Origin: Ignavibacteria bacterium UBA2373 | GTDB taxonomy: Bacteria; Bacteroidota; Ignavibacteria; Kapaibacteriales; UBA961 | Length of the DNA: 28,881 nucleotides | NCBI GenBank assembly: GCA_002344005.1 | Contig: DDTD01000072.1 | Span: forward strand, 1 to 28,881 | Direction of reading: 5' to 3' | Shown: positions 17,303 to 26,230 of the stretch, one piece after another | How the letters are laid out: each line of letters opens with the position of its first letter | Numbering within the stretch: position 1 is the first letter of the stretch | Program-made: the position numbers and the translations under genes | The notes under the pieces: model-generated | What the model was told of the DNA's origin: nothing | Database searches by the model: none | What the model saw: only the letters and a program-made list of their open reading frames with translations

Positions 17303-19132
17303 TTATTGTAATTGTCTTCGTGATCTTTCAGTATGGAACTGTTCGGTTAATTCATGAAGATGCTCGGTCATTGAGTAAAGGTGTTCGGCATCATTGGCAA
17401 TTTCAGTGGTGGTAGCCGCAGCTGTTTCGGCAACGTCTCGAATTGTATCTACTGTTTGTGCAATACTTTGAGCTGTTGATGCCAATTCTTCGCTTGAAGC
17501 AGACATGGTAGAAATATGGTGTGACATTCCTTCCACACGGACAAGAATATCCTTCAGCGCTTGGGCTGCTTGTTCGGCTTCTTCTTGCCCGGTAGCAACC
17601 ACTTTTGTGCCTTGATTCATAGCTGCCACAGCAGACTGCGAATCTTGTTGTATGCGTTTGATTATGGCTGCAATTTGATGTGTGGCATGTTGTGTGCGTT
17701 CTGCAAGTTTACGCACTTCATCTGCGACCACAGCAAATCCACGACCTTGGTCACCTGCTCGAGCTGCTTCGATGGCTGCATTGAGTGCTAATAAATTTGT
17801 CTGGTCAGCAATTTCTTCAATCATTTGAGCAGCAGAACCTATTTCCATTGTGCTATTACCTAATCGTTCTATTGTTGATGCACTTTCTTTAACCACAGCC
17901 GCTATGCTGTTAATTCTATGAATTGTTTGCTGCACGACGGTACCACCCTGCGTCGCTTGATGTACTGCCGATTCGGCTTCTTCCACAGCACGATGAGCCT
18001 GCATAGAATTATCTGCAATTGTTGATGCCATTTGCTCCACCGCCGCCGCAATCATCGTGGTATCGTTCGCTTGCTTTTGAATACCTTGCGCCATAGTTTC
18101 TGCGCCTTCCATAATTCGCCGACTTGCTGCTGCCGTAGAGCTAACTGATTCTATAATTTTTTCTATCATATCACTCATGCGTTGTAGAGCATTATTATAA
18201 CCATTGAATAATCGGGCAATATCGTCATTATTGGTTGCTGTTAATCTTCCCGTCAAATCGCCTTCGGCAAATTGCTCGACGCTATGTAACATTAATGTCA
18301 CATTATCTTGCACATATTGTTTTTCACGCTCCAATGTCATCATCATTGTACGGATATTATAGACCATTTTCATAAATGATTCTGCAAGTTTACCGGTTTC
18401 ATCCATTGTGGCAATCGTAATGTGTATATCCGTGTTACCGGCAGCCACATCACTTGCCGCATTTTGCAATTGGCGTATAGGCGTGCTAATGCCTTTTACG
18501 GTAAAAAAGGCAATGGTAATAACAATACAAAGCATTACGGCATTGGCAATCATGATAACGGTAATCGTCGTGGAGGAAATCTGAACCGAATCCAGAGCGG
18601 TTTGATTGCTTCCCGATTTACTTAATTCAACCACTTGACGCAACTTAGCCGATGATTGGGTATAGATATCCTGTGACATACTTTCCAAAATAGCCACCGC
18701 ATCGGTGCGTAAACCCGCATGGGATAACTTGAGCATCTCATCACGAAGGAATATATATTCTTTCAGCATATCGCTAAATTCTATATACAGTTTTTTTTCT
18801 TCCGACGATGCGATGAGTAATTCAAACTTGCGTTGATGTTCTGACAATGTCCCCATAACAACACCCATTTGTTGTTCCAATGAATTGCGGGCAGAATCGG
18901 TTTCGGCAGAGATATGTCGCCACTCCAGAATGCGTAAATCTGCAAAATGTTTATTCATCTCCGCCGCATAAAATGCCGCAGGTTGCCACCGTTCTATAAT
19001 CTCATTGTTGCGGCTATTCATAGATTGCAATTGACGATAGACAAAGATGTTTTCCGCAAGTACTAACACAAACACTATTGCAAAGACAAGACCTAATTTT
19101 ACCCCTAAAGGGCGATTAGCAAACCATTTCAT
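17303..19132 (-). CDS. Methyl-accepting chemotaxis protein
   Basis: A 609-residue transmembrane chemoreceptor. Membrane segment 1 (about 9-31), a periplasmic four-helix-bundle sensor (about 32-183), membrane segment 2 (about 185-208), a HAMP domain (about 209-262), a second HAMP-like stretch (about 295-345, FAEGDLTGRL), and a signalling domain (about 350-600) with the conserved hairpin NAAIEAARAG then GRGFAVVADEVRKLAERT near 445-480. No C-terminal CheR-binding pentapeptide is seen. The frame stays open 33 codons upstream, but GAAGAGG sits eight bases before the ATG at 19132, and the promoter element at 19157-19164 lies inside the longer frame. No other che gene is in the window, so the receptor joins a signalling array encoded elsewhere or a non-motility pathway. 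Confidence 0.93.
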   Translation of the reverse strand: MKWFANRPLGVKLGLVFAIVFVLVLAENIFVYRQLQSMNSRNNEIIERWQPAAFYAAEMNKHFADLRILEWRHISAETDSARNSLEQQMGVVMGTLSEHQRKFELLIASSEEKKLYIEFSDMLKEYIFLRDEMLKLSHAGLRTDAVAILESMSQDIYTQSSAKLRQVVELSKSGSNQTALDSVQISSTTITVIMIANAVMLCIVITIAFFTVKGISTPIRQLQNAASDVAAGNTDIHITIATMDETGKLAESFMKMVYNIRTMMMTLEREKQYVQDNVTLMLHSVEQFAEGDLTGRLTATNNDDIARLFNGYNNALQRMSDMIEKIIESVSSTAAASRRIMEGAETMAQGIQKQANDTTMIAAAVEQMASTIADNSMQAHRAVEEAESAVHQATQGGTVVQQTIHRINSIAAVVKESASTIERLGNSTMEIGSAAQMIEEIADQTNLLALNAAIEAARAGDQGRGFAVVADEVRKLAERTQHATHQIAAIIKRIQQDSQSAVAAMNQGTKVVATGQEEAEQAAQALKDILVRVEGMSHHISTMSASSEELASTAQSIAQTVDTIRDVAETAAATTTEIANDAEHLYSMTEHLHELTEQFHTERSRRQLQ

Positions 19133-19156
19133 AGACATACCCTCTTCTGTAAAGAG

Positions 19157-19164
19157 CAAATTTA
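19157..19164 (-). promoter_or_regulatory. Predicted -7 element for the chemoreceptor gene
   Basis: TAAATTTG on the minus strand matches TANNTTTG and lies 25 bases upstream of the chosen ATG at 19132. It gives a short leader that contains the GAAGAGG ribosome site. Confidence 0.5.
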
Positions 19165-19414
19165 TTACAGAACAACACAAACGAATATGACAATTCTCAG
19201 TCTTTGCTCTAAAAATGATGAAATTTCTCAATCAAAGTGCTAACATCATACACACAGTCATTGTTGTCCTCTTCGAATGAGTCCCCACGAAGTACAATCT
19301 GCATATAATCCCTTCCCTTGATTTTTTTCACCATATTCTTTATCAAAGAGTGTAGCATACATCAAGAAATTTTATGTATTTACGGGACTTTTTTATACTT
19401 TTTGAAAAAAACAC

Positions 19415-19447
19415 TTGACTCTCACCCTACGTGAGTGTCTAATTTTG
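19415..19447 (+). promoter_or_regulatory. MerR-type operator within the regulator's own promoter
   Basis: Inverted repeat arms ACTCTCAC (19418-19425) and GTGAGTGT (19431-19438) match at 7 of 8 positions around a 5-bp centre. The arms sit between TTGACT (19415-19420) and TAATTTTG (19440-19447), which matches the Bacteroidota -7 element exactly. If TAATTT is read as a -10, the gap is 19 bp, as in promoters controlled by MerR proteins; TCTAAT at 19438 would give 17 bp. The site lies 25 bp before the MerR gene, so autoregulation is likely. Confidence 0.72.
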
Positions 19448-19471
19448 CATCAATAAAAAAAGGAGTTATAT

Positions 19472-20248
19472 ATGGAAGAACAAACATTTTCTATTCGACA
19501 CGTTTCTGCGATGTCAGGGGTCAGCATACGTACACTTCGTCTTTATGATGAGATAGGATTATTACAGCCTTTAGTACGAACGGAAGCTCGGTACAGACTG
19601 TATGGGAAAAATGAATTATTGCGTTTACAACAGATTCTATTCTACAAAGAGCTTGATATTCCTTTGGCTACAATCCGAAAAATTCTGGATAATCCGGCAT
19701 TTGATACACTCACTGCATTATATCATCATCACAAAGAATTACTCAAAAAGAAAGACAAAATTGAAAAACTTTTACAGACACTTACTCATACCATTCAATC
19801 AATAGAAGGAGAATTACAAATGAATTACGATGATTTGTATCAAGGATTTGATACAGTAACCGCCGAAGCATATCGAAAAGAAGCAAAAGAAAAATACGGA
19901 GTCGAGTCGGTTGAGCAATCAGAACATGCTCTGCTGAGTATGAAAAAAAAGGACTTTCAAACATTACAAGCCATGATGAGGAATACACTTGAAAATCTGT
20001 TCAATCTATCTCATAAACCTATGAATGATGAAGAAGTTCAAGGGTTGATTCATGAGTATTATAGAATAATCAGAGAACTATGGGGTACATCATCGTCTGA
20101 AGATTCTCAAGCAGAACAATTTATAGGATTAGGGCAGCTTTATTGTGATGATGAACGTTTTTACTTGGTTAATAATTGTTATAATAAAGAATTTGCTGAA
20201 TTTATGGCTGCAGCAATGAAATATTATGCCGAAAAACAACTGTACTAA
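19472..20248 (+). CDS. MerR-family regulator with TipAS ligand-binding domain
   Basis: A 258-residue regulator. A MerR winged helix-turn-helix (about 7-75: SIRHVSAMSGVSIRTLRLYD, then a wing with ARYRLY) is followed by a long dimerisation coiled coil (about 80-115) and a helical C-terminal domain (about 125-255) resembling TipAS, which in TipAL, Mta and SkgA binds drugs or other hydrophobic ligands. The ending FYLVNNCYNKEFAEFMAAAM is typical of that domain. AAGGAG lies six bases before the ATG. A palindromic operator overlaps its promoter. No efflux gene is adjacent, so it probably controls itself and distant targets. The ligand cannot be deduced. Confidence 0.9.
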   Translation: MEEQTFSIRHVSAMSGVSIRTLRLYDEIGLLQPLVRTEARYRLYGKNELLRLQQILFYKELDIPLATIRKILDNPAFDTLTALYHHHKELLKKKDKIEKLLQTLTHTIQSIEGELQMNYDDLYQGFDTVTAEAYRKEAKEKYGVESVEQSEHALLSMKKKDFQTLQAMMRNTLENLFNLSHKPMNDEEVQGLIHEYYRIIRELWGTSSSEDSQAEQFIGLGQLYCDDERFYLVNNCYNKEFAEFMAAAMKYYAEKQLY

Positions 20249-20279
20249 AAAAAAAGGCGGTTATAAGCCGCCTTTTTTT
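20247..20279. terminator. Bidirectional rho-independent terminator
   Basis: GGCGG (20256-20260) and CCGCC (20268-20272) form a GC stem around a short loop, extended by an A-run on the left and a T-run on the right. It lies between the convergent merR and serS genes and can serve both. Confidence 0.88.
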
Positions 20280-20287
20280 ATTTTTAC

Positions 20288-21547
20288 TTATATCATATCG
20301 AATCGTGTATAGGGACGCAACACTTCGGGTACACGAATATGTCCGTCTTCGGTTTGATAATGTTCCAATATCGCTACCATTAATCGTGATGTTGCTAAAC
20401 CACTGCCATTTAATGTATGCACAAATTCCGGTTTACCATTGGGTTCTTTATAGCGAATATTAGCACGACGCGCTTGAAAATTCTCAAAATTAGAACAACT
20501 GGACACTTCCAACCATTTTTGCTCACAAGGTGACCATGCTTCTAAATCATACGTCTTTGCGCTCGAAAAGCTTGTATCGCCATCGCATAATAAAAGGACA
20601 CGATAGGGAATATGGAGTGCCTGTAAAATTTCTTCAACATCAATGACCAAGCTTTCTAATTCAACATACGATGTTTCCGGTTTGGCAAATTTTACTAATT
20701 CCACTTTATTGAATTCATGCACTCGTAAAAATCCGCGAGTATCTTTACCATAGCTGCCGGCTTCACGACGAAAACATGCAGAATAACCGCATAATTTTAT
20801 TGTTAAGGCATCGTGCGGCAACATTTCATCACGATAAAAATTTGTAATAGGTACTTCTGCTGTTGGAATTAAATATAATTCGTCTTTTTCACATGTATAT
20901 AAATCTTCTTCCATTTTCGGTAATTGCCCTGTGCCACGCAATGAAGCCGCATTGACTAAAAAAGGCGGAAAAATTTCAGAATATCCATGTTTTTCTAAGT
21001 GAAAATCGAGCATAAAATTGATAAGGGCACGCTCTAAAGAAGCACCTTTACCCACATAAAAACCAAAGCCGCTGCCAGTCACCTTCGCACCACGCTCGAA
21101 GTCAAGAATACCAAGTTGCTTACCGATTTCAACATGATTTTTACGAAAGCCCTGCTCACCACATTCACCTTGACGACGGATTTCAACATTGCCGGAAGCA
21201 TCCTCACCATGCGGTACTGAGTGATGAAGCATATTGGGTAAACGCATCAATGCCGTTTCCAAATTTTGCTCAATGCCGCGCAACTCTTCATCATGTGCTT
21301 TGATGGTATCAGATACAATACGCATTTCTTCAATAAGGGAAGAAGCATCCTCACCGCTTTTTTTAAGTTTTGCAATTTCTTGAGTTACAACATTACGCCG
21401 ATTTTTTAATGTTTCCGTTTCGCCGATAAGGGCACGGCGCTGTTGATCAAGCGAAAGTATGGCATCCACATCACCGCGTTCATGTTTGTTGTGTGTATTG
21501 GTGCGCACTTGCTCAGGATTCTCACGTATAAATTTGATGTCAAGCAT
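20288..21547 (-). CDS. serS: Seryl-tRNA synthetase
   Basis: Charges tRNA-Ser (and tRNA-Sec where present) with serine in the cytosol. It is 419 residues, a normal length. The N-terminus MLDIKFIRENPEQV is followed by the long antiparallel coiled-coil tRNA-binding arm (about 27-105) and a class II catalytic core: the TAEVPITNFYRDE region near 220, motif 2 with FRREAGSYGKDTRGFLRVHE, and motif 3 NGSGLATSRLMVAILE near the end. The frame is open 29 codons upstream of 21547, but those residues match nothing in the family. No ribosome site is evident. Upstream, TATCTTTA (21647-21640, minus strand) is one base off the -7 consensus. Transcribed alone, divergent from ychF. Confidence 0.97.
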   Translation of the reverse strand: MLDIKFIRENPEQVRTNTHNKHERGDVDAILSLDQQRRALIGETETLKNRRNVVTQEIAKLKKSGEDASSLIEEMRIVSDTIKAHDEELRGIEQNLETALMRLPNMLHHSVPHGEDASGNVEIRRQGECGEQGFRKNHVEIGKQLGILDFERGAKVTGSGFGFYVGKGASLERALINFMLDFHLEKHGYSEIFPPFLVNAASLRGTGQLPKMEEDLYTCEKDELYLIPTAEVPITNFYRDEMLPHDALTIKLCGYSACFRREAGSYGKDTRGFLRVHEFNKVELVKFAKPETSYVELESLVIDVEEILQALHIPYRVLLLCDGDTSFSSAKTYDLEAWSPCEQKWLEVSSCSNFENFQARRANIRYKEPNGKPEFVHTLNGSGLATSRLMVAILEHYQTEDGHIRVPEVLRPYTRFDMI

Positions 21548-21919
21548 AAGAGTTGTTATATGATAATGAACAATAATATCCACGAAATTACGGAAAATTG
21601 ACGGGGTACTACTACGGATAGAGAGATTAGTCAATAGAGTAAAGATAGCATCAAATCATAGGTGGATGTTTTTTCATAGATGTTCTTTTGCGATAAAGAC
21701 TATACGTTTTGCCTCATTTCTTCCGTGACATTTTCCTTTTAATAAGTAAACCGCTTGATATTGACTGCATAACAATATATGGGAAAACAAAAAAGAATCG
21801 CCCATAGCTTGTTTTCTCTTTACCCCATCATTTCTCATGTTCATACCTTCTAATCGTCGAAAAGGGGGTATTTTTGCACTTCATAACTATTCATCAATCC
21901 CAGAGAAAGAACTTATATC
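21548..21919. other. Divergent intergenic region between serS and ychF
   Basis: A 372-bp gene-free region. It holds a near-consensus -7 element for serS at 21640-21647 and an exact one for ychF at 21869-21876. The remainder shows no hairpin, T-box or other recognisable leader, and no open frame with family similarity. Confidence 0.65.
21869..21876 (+). promoter_or_regulatory. Predicted -7 element for ychF
   Basis: TATTTTTG matches TANNTTTG exactly, 43 bases upstream of the ATG. It follows a G-run (GGGGG at 21864-21868), which is unusual; no -33 TTG is seen. Confidence 0.5.
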
Positions 21920-23014
21920 ATGGCTATAGCATGTGGCATTGTCGGCTTACCCAATGTTGGTAAGTCAACACTTTTTAATGCACTTACGTCTAATCAGGCA
22001 GAAGCATCGAACTATCCTTTTTGTACTATTGACCCGAATGTAGGCATTGTAAATGTGCCCGACCCGCGTCTCAAAAAATTGTCAATAATCAATCAGACCG
22101 ACAAAGAAATTCCGGCAATGGTTGAGTTTGTGGACATCGCCGGCTTGGTGAAGGGTGCCTCCAAAGGAGAAGGTTTGGGCAATCAGTTTTTGGGCAATAT
22201 TCGGGCTTGTGATGCCGTGGCTCATGTGGTTCGTTGTTTCCGTGACGATAATGTGATTCACGTGCATGGCGATGTGAACCCTTTGCATGACATAGGAATT
22301 ATAGATACTGAACTTATTCTGAAAGATGTGGAAACTGTTGAAAAGCGGATTGACACTTTGCAGAAAAAAATACGCGCCAATGATAAAGAAGCAAAAGAAG
22401 ATGCCGAAATTTTGGAACAATTACGCAATCACCTCAATAATGGTAACACTGCACGCTCATTTGAACGCGATGAGCGCGGCGCAGCAGCAATAAAAGAATG
22501 TTATTTATTGACAGATAAGCCCGTGATGTATATTGCAAATACCGACGAAGACGGCGTAAAAAACGGTAATCAATATATCAATGATGTAAAAGCACATGCA
22601 GAAAAAGAACATGCTTTGGTGGTGGTAATTTGTGCCAAAATTGAAGCAGAAATTGCACAACTTGATGATGAAGATCGTGAATTGTTTTTATCTGACTTGG
22701 GCATGGAAGAACCCGGTTTGGACAGGGTTATCCGCGAAGGATATAATTTATTGGGTTTGCAAACATATTTTACTGCCGGAAAAAAAGAATGTCGAGCATG
22801 GACAGTGAAAAAAGGAGCCACGGCACCACAAGCAGCAGGCGTTATCCACACTGATTTTGAAAAGGGCTTTATACGTGCCGAAGTAATGAAATATGCCGAT
22901 TGGGAACGTCTGGGCAGTGAACAAGCCGTCAAAGATGCCGGATTATATAAAATTGAAGGAAAAGAATATATTGTTCACGATGGCGATATTATGTATTTCC
23001 GATTTAATGTATAA
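21920..23014 (+). CDS. ychF: YchF/OLA1-family ribosome-associated ATPase
   Basis: A 364-residue Obg-superfamily P-loop protein. The G1 loop GLPNVGKST is near residue 8, G3 DIAG followed by the glycine-rich LVKGASKGEGLGNQF loop is near 70, and G4 is NTDE in place of NKxD, the change that makes YchF prefer ATP over GTP. A helical arm (about 130-180) interrupts the G domain, and a TGS domain (about 280-364) ends in HDGDIMYFRFNV. The family binds ribosomes and affects stress responses, although its exact role is unsettled. A monocistronic unit: it has its own promoter element and a strong terminator 30 bp downstream. Confidence 0.97.
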   Translation: MAIACGIVGLPNVGKSTLFNALTSNQAEASNYPFCTIDPNVGIVNVPDPRLKKLSIINQTDKEIPAMVEFVDIAGLVKGASKGEGLGNQFLGNIRACDAVAHVVRCFRDDNVIHVHGDVNPLHDIGIIDTELILKDVETVEKRIDTLQKKIRANDKEAKEDAEILEQLRNHLNNGNTARSFERDERGAAAIKECYLLTDKPVMYIANTDEDGVKNGNQYINDVKAHAEKEHALVVVICAKIEAEIAQLDDEDRELFLSDLGMEEPGLDRVIREGYNLLGLQTYFTAGKKECRAWTVKKGATAPQAAGVIHTDFEKGFIRAEVMKYADWERLGSEQAVKDAGLYKIEGKEYIVHDGDIMYFRFNV

Positions 23015-23042
23015 TACCTGAGAGTATTTCTTTAGTATGGAT

Positions 23043-23079
23043 AATCTCCTCTGCTTAAATGCGGAGGAGATTTTTTTTA
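23043..23079 (+). terminator. Rho-independent terminator after ychF
   Basis: AATCTCCTCTGC (23043-23054) pairs with GCGGAGGAGATT (23061-23072), with one G-T pair and the 6-base loop TTAAAT, and is followed by a run of T. It lacks a matching A-run on the left, so it acts mainly on the plus strand. Confidence 0.9.
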
Positions 23080-23226
23080 TTCTGAGCGAAATATTTATAT
23101 GAATATCTTTTTATGCCATGTTTACGGTGATTGGAGAGATATTTATTATTGGTAAGGATTTGAAACACAGAAAACTTCCAAACCACATAATTTCGGATAT
23201 AATTGAACTGAATACATCCAGAAATA

Positions 23227-25176
23227 TTATACCGATGCCGGTACATCAACCCAATCGCCGCCCGATTGAATAAGAGCAATTAATTCATCCACGGCATATT
23301 CTGTGGGGACATTTTTTTTGACCACTTCTTTTCCCTTATATAAGGTGATTTTTCCCGGACCTGAGCCGACATAACCATAGTCCGCGTCTGCCATTTCTCC
23401 CGGACCATTGACAATGCAACCCATAATGCCGATTTTTACGCCTTTTAAATGAGAAGTGCGCGAGCGAATAAGTGCTGTGGTTTCTTGCAAATCGAAAAGT
23501 GTTCGTCCGCAGGAAGGACAAGAAATATATTCGGTTTTTGAAATACGTGTGCGTGTTGCTTGTAAAATACCGAATGCTATATCATTCATTATTTTATGTG
23601 AGCGATTATCGTGATATGACAGCATAAGCCCATCGCCCAAACCATCGAGTAATAATGCACCTGCATCCGTAGCCGAACGAAGCATAATTTCTTCTGCTGT
23701 GTCAGTTTCCGAAAAAGTATAGGCAATAATAATGGGGTTGCTGATATGGCGTAAAAGCAGCTCAACAAAAAAGCGCCTTTGTTCTGCCATCGCATGTGCA
23801 TTATCGGTAGTGAGAATAATCACACAGGTTGCATCATTGCGCAATATTTCAAATATGGTTTCATCATAATGTCCGGCATCAATTCTAAGAAAATTCTTTA
23901 TGGCAGAACGTTTCTGATGTGATTGATATGTTTCAAGAGTAAATAATGGATAATGCTGAGGTTTTTCTTGTTGCCAATATTCTGCATCTTGTATAATGCC
24001 AAGTGTGCCCGGAATTTCAAAGGAAAGAGATTGGTTGCCAATATAAAGATAATCACAAGCCATATCTGCAATATTCCATTTATCCAAGGGAACTGAATAT
24101 GCATAGCCGACACGAAAAATATGAGCGGGATTTTCTATGGTAAATTGTGAAAAATCGGCAATAATACGCGGCACATTTTTTCCGCCTATGGTGTCAATGT
24201 CATGGCTTTCGCGACGTGAATAATGATAGGGATCAATGGGATATACCGTAATCGGTGCAATGGGCTTTTGCTTTTGGCGGCGCTCATTGTACGGTGCAAT
24301 TAATCGTTGTGCCACGGGAATTTCCGCTTCGGGTTCTTCGGTCAAAGAAACGCGCACCGTATCGCCCAAACCGTCTTCGAGCAAAGCACCAATGCCGACT
24401 GCTGATTTTATGCGTCCGTCTTCGCCGTCACCTGCTTCGGTCACGCCCAGATGCAAGGGATAAGCCATGCCATTATTCATCATTGTTGCGACCAATAAAC
24501 GATATGCCTGCACCATGACTTGGGCATTACTTGCTTTCATGGAAATAACCACATTGTGATAATCAAATTCTTCACAAATGCGGATAAATTCCATTGCGGA
24601 TTCGACCATGCCCAAAGGTGTGTCGCCATAACGACTTAATATTCTGTCCGATAAAGAGCCGTGATTGGTACCGATACGCATGGCGGTTCCATATTCTTTA
24701 CAAATTTTTACGAGCGGAATAAATTTTGTACGAATGCGCTCCAACTCACGATTATAAGCATCATCAGTATATTCAATAAATTCAAATTTCTTTTTATCGG
24801 CATAATTCCCCGGATTAACCCGTACTTTTTCCACAAGGCGTGCTGCAATTTCTGCTGCATTTGGTGTGAAATGAATATCCGCAACAAGGGGAGTAGTGTA
24901 ACCGCGTTCACGTAATATTTTTTTTATAGTTCCCAGATTTTCTGCTTCGTCTTTGCTTGGTGCTGTTATCCGCACTAATTCACACCCCGCTTCTATCATG
25001 CGAATTGATTGCGTCACTGTGGCTTCCGTATTCATGGTGTCGGTGGTGGTCATGGATTGCACACGTATAGGATTTGTGCCGCCCATACGCACATCGCCAA
25101 TATTTACTTCGCGAGTAATAAAACGTGCATATTCCGTTAAAGAAGGACAATATGGCATGAAGGATTGTGAAGTCAT
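23227..25176 (-). CDS. ispG: 4-hydroxy-3-methylbut-2-en-1-yl diphosphate synthase (IspG/GcpE), long form
   Basis: The penultimate enzyme of the MEP isoprenoid pathway: a [4Fe-4S] enzyme converting methylerythritol cyclodiphosphate to HMBPP. The N-terminal TIM barrel (about 18-290) has RVQSMTTTDT, VADIHF and RVNPGNY. The C-terminal reductase-like domain (about 545-649) has the cluster cysteines in CPSCGRT and GCIVNGPGE. Between them is an extra domain of about 250 residues (about 295-545), which makes the protein 649 residues instead of the roughly 370 of E. coli; this three-domain form is typical of plants and the Bacteroidota/Chlorobi group. The ATG at 25158 (MPYCPSLTEY) is an alternative start that fits the family equally well; neither has a ribosome site. 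Third in a pgk-rhomboid-ispG series, 53 bp after the rhomboid gene. Confidence 0.96.
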   Translation of the reverse strand: MTSQSFMPYCPSLTEYARFITREVNIGDVRMGGTNPIRVQSMTTTDTMNTEATVTQSIRMIEAGCELVRITAPSKDEAENLGTIKKILRERGYTTPLVADIHFTPNAAEIAARLVEKVRVNPGNYADKKKFEFIEYTDDAYNRELERIRTKFIPLVKICKEYGTAMRIGTNHGSLSDRILSRYGDTPLGMVESAMEFIRICEEFDYHNVVISMKASNAQVMVQAYRLLVATMMNNGMAYPLHLGVTEAGDGEDGRIKSAVGIGALLEDGLGDTVRVSLTEEPEAEIPVAQRLIAPYNERRQKQKPIAPITVYPIDPYHYSRRESHDIDTIGGKNVPRIIADFSQFTIENPAHIFRVGYAYSVPLDKWNIADMACDYLYIGNQSLSFEIPGTLGIIQDAEYWQQEKPQHYPLFTLETYQSHQKRSAIKNFLRIDAGHYDETIFEILRNDATCVIILTTDNAHAMAEQRRFFVELLLRHISNPIIIAYTFSETDTAEEIMLRSATDAGALLLDGLGDGLMLSYHDNRSHKIMNDIAFGILQATRTRISKTEYISCPSCGRTLFDLQETTALIRSRTSHLKGVKIGIMGCIVNGPGEMADADYGYVGSGPGKITLYKGKEVVKKNVPTEYAVDELIALIQSGGDWVDVPASV

Positions 25177-25229
25177 AAACTGAGAGAAAACGTATAAAAT
25201 AAAAAGAAGTGAGAGTACAGTTGCAGATA

Positions 25230-26165
25230 TTATATTTTTTTACTTACTTCATAGAGAATTTTCTTTTCGCGGTCATTAAGACTTTTATAGCCACTGCTCG
25301 ATATTTTGTCTAATATTCGGTCAATTTCTTCTTGGGGTATTTCATCACCATTAGAAATACAATAACCGGAACCTTTGCCTGAACATTCGTGGGAAGTATC
25401 TTCTTGATCATAGAGAGAATAGACATTGCGGATTTTTTTTCTTTTTATGGATTTTCCGCTGCGAGTAAATGGTTGCATTATTCTGTCGAGAAAGGAGAAT
25501 ATCCGCAAATCATCGCCATGTTTAAGCAGCATATAGCCAAAAAACGCACCGCCTAAGTGGGCAAAATGGGCAACGCCGGAATTGGGACTGAATATTCCTT
25601 GTAATAAATCAATACCGCCATAAATCATAACAAATATTTTTGCCGGAATTGGAAAAAATATCGGAAACATCATAATCGGGCGATCGGGGAATGTTAAACC
25701 AAAAGCAAGTAATACACCAAAAATTGAACCCGAAGCACCCACTGTCGGAGCTAATTGCGCATCAGGTAATAATGATGTGGCAAGCTGTGTTAATCCTGCG
25801 CCGATGCCGCTTAAAAGATAAAATTGTGCAAAACGCCGTGTGCCCCACACATTTTCCAATTCAACACCGAACATCCACAAAGCAAACATATTCCAGAATA
25901 AATGTCCAATGCCGCCATGCATAAATTGATAGGTAAGCAATTGCCATGGATAAAATTCACCTGTTTGAATATGTTGCAGTGCAAAAAATTGCGTAAAATA
26001 TCGTCCTATGGATACACCATCAATAACAAGTGTGGAAAAAATCAGCGCATCGGCTAAAAACACCACAATATTTGTTATTAATAAAAATTTAATCATGGGA
26101 GGGAAAAAACTGAACCCTCCCATTCTTGGTGTATATTGTTGTTGCGAATCGTAATAGTTGGGCAT
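25230..26165 (-). CDS. Rhomboid-family intramembrane serine protease
   Basis: A 311-residue membrane protease with six or more hydrophobic segments between about residues 20 and 210. Signature residues are visible: the HLFWNMFALWMFG segment (His and Asn of the oxyanion region), the catalytic Ser in GASGSIFG near 150 and the catalytic His in HFAHLGG near 205. A soluble tail of about 95 residues follows, ending in EEIDRILDKISSSGYKSL and LNDREKKILYEVSK, a short helical module common at the C-terminus of Bacteroidota rhomboids (DUF6576-like, from memory). The tail also holds two Cys in HECSGKGSGYC. The ATG at 26165 is preferred because GGTAGG lies just upstream and MPNYYDSQQQ is a typical beginning; 26189 is the alternative. 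Lies between pgk and ispG. Confidence 0.92.
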   Translation of the reverse strand: MPNYYDSQQQYTPRMGGFSFFPPMIKFLLITNIVVFLADALIFSTLVIDGVSIGRYFTQFFALQHIQTGEFYPWQLLTYQFMHGGIGHLFWNMFALWMFGVELENVWGTRRFAQFYLLSGIGAGLTQLATSLLPDAQLAPTVGASGSIFGVLLAFGLTFPDRPIMMFPIFFPIPAKIFVMIYGGIDLLQGIFSPNSGVAHFAHLGGAFFGYMLLKHGDDLRIFSFLDRIMQPFTRSGKSIKRKKIRNVYSLYDQEDTSHECSGKGSGYCISNGDEIPQEEIDRILDKISSSGYKSLNDREKKILYEVSKKI

Positions 26166-26230
26166 ATTACCTACCATTGAGTGAAACATGCCCGTAGGAC
26201 GTGCGGTTGCCGACGCTATTTTGATTATGC

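Larger units (their letters stand above)
19133..19471. other. Divergent intergenic region between the chemoreceptor and merR genes
   Basis: A 339-bp region without a gene. It holds the chemoreceptor ribosome site and -7 element on the left and the MerR operator/promoter and ribosome site on the right. Nothing recognisable was seen in the middle part, about 19170-19410. Confidence 0.7.

Noticed and set aside
23055..23279. Open frame of 74 codons on the minus strand after ispG
   Set aside because: It overlaps the end of ispG in another frame and runs through the ychF terminator; no family features or ribosome site.
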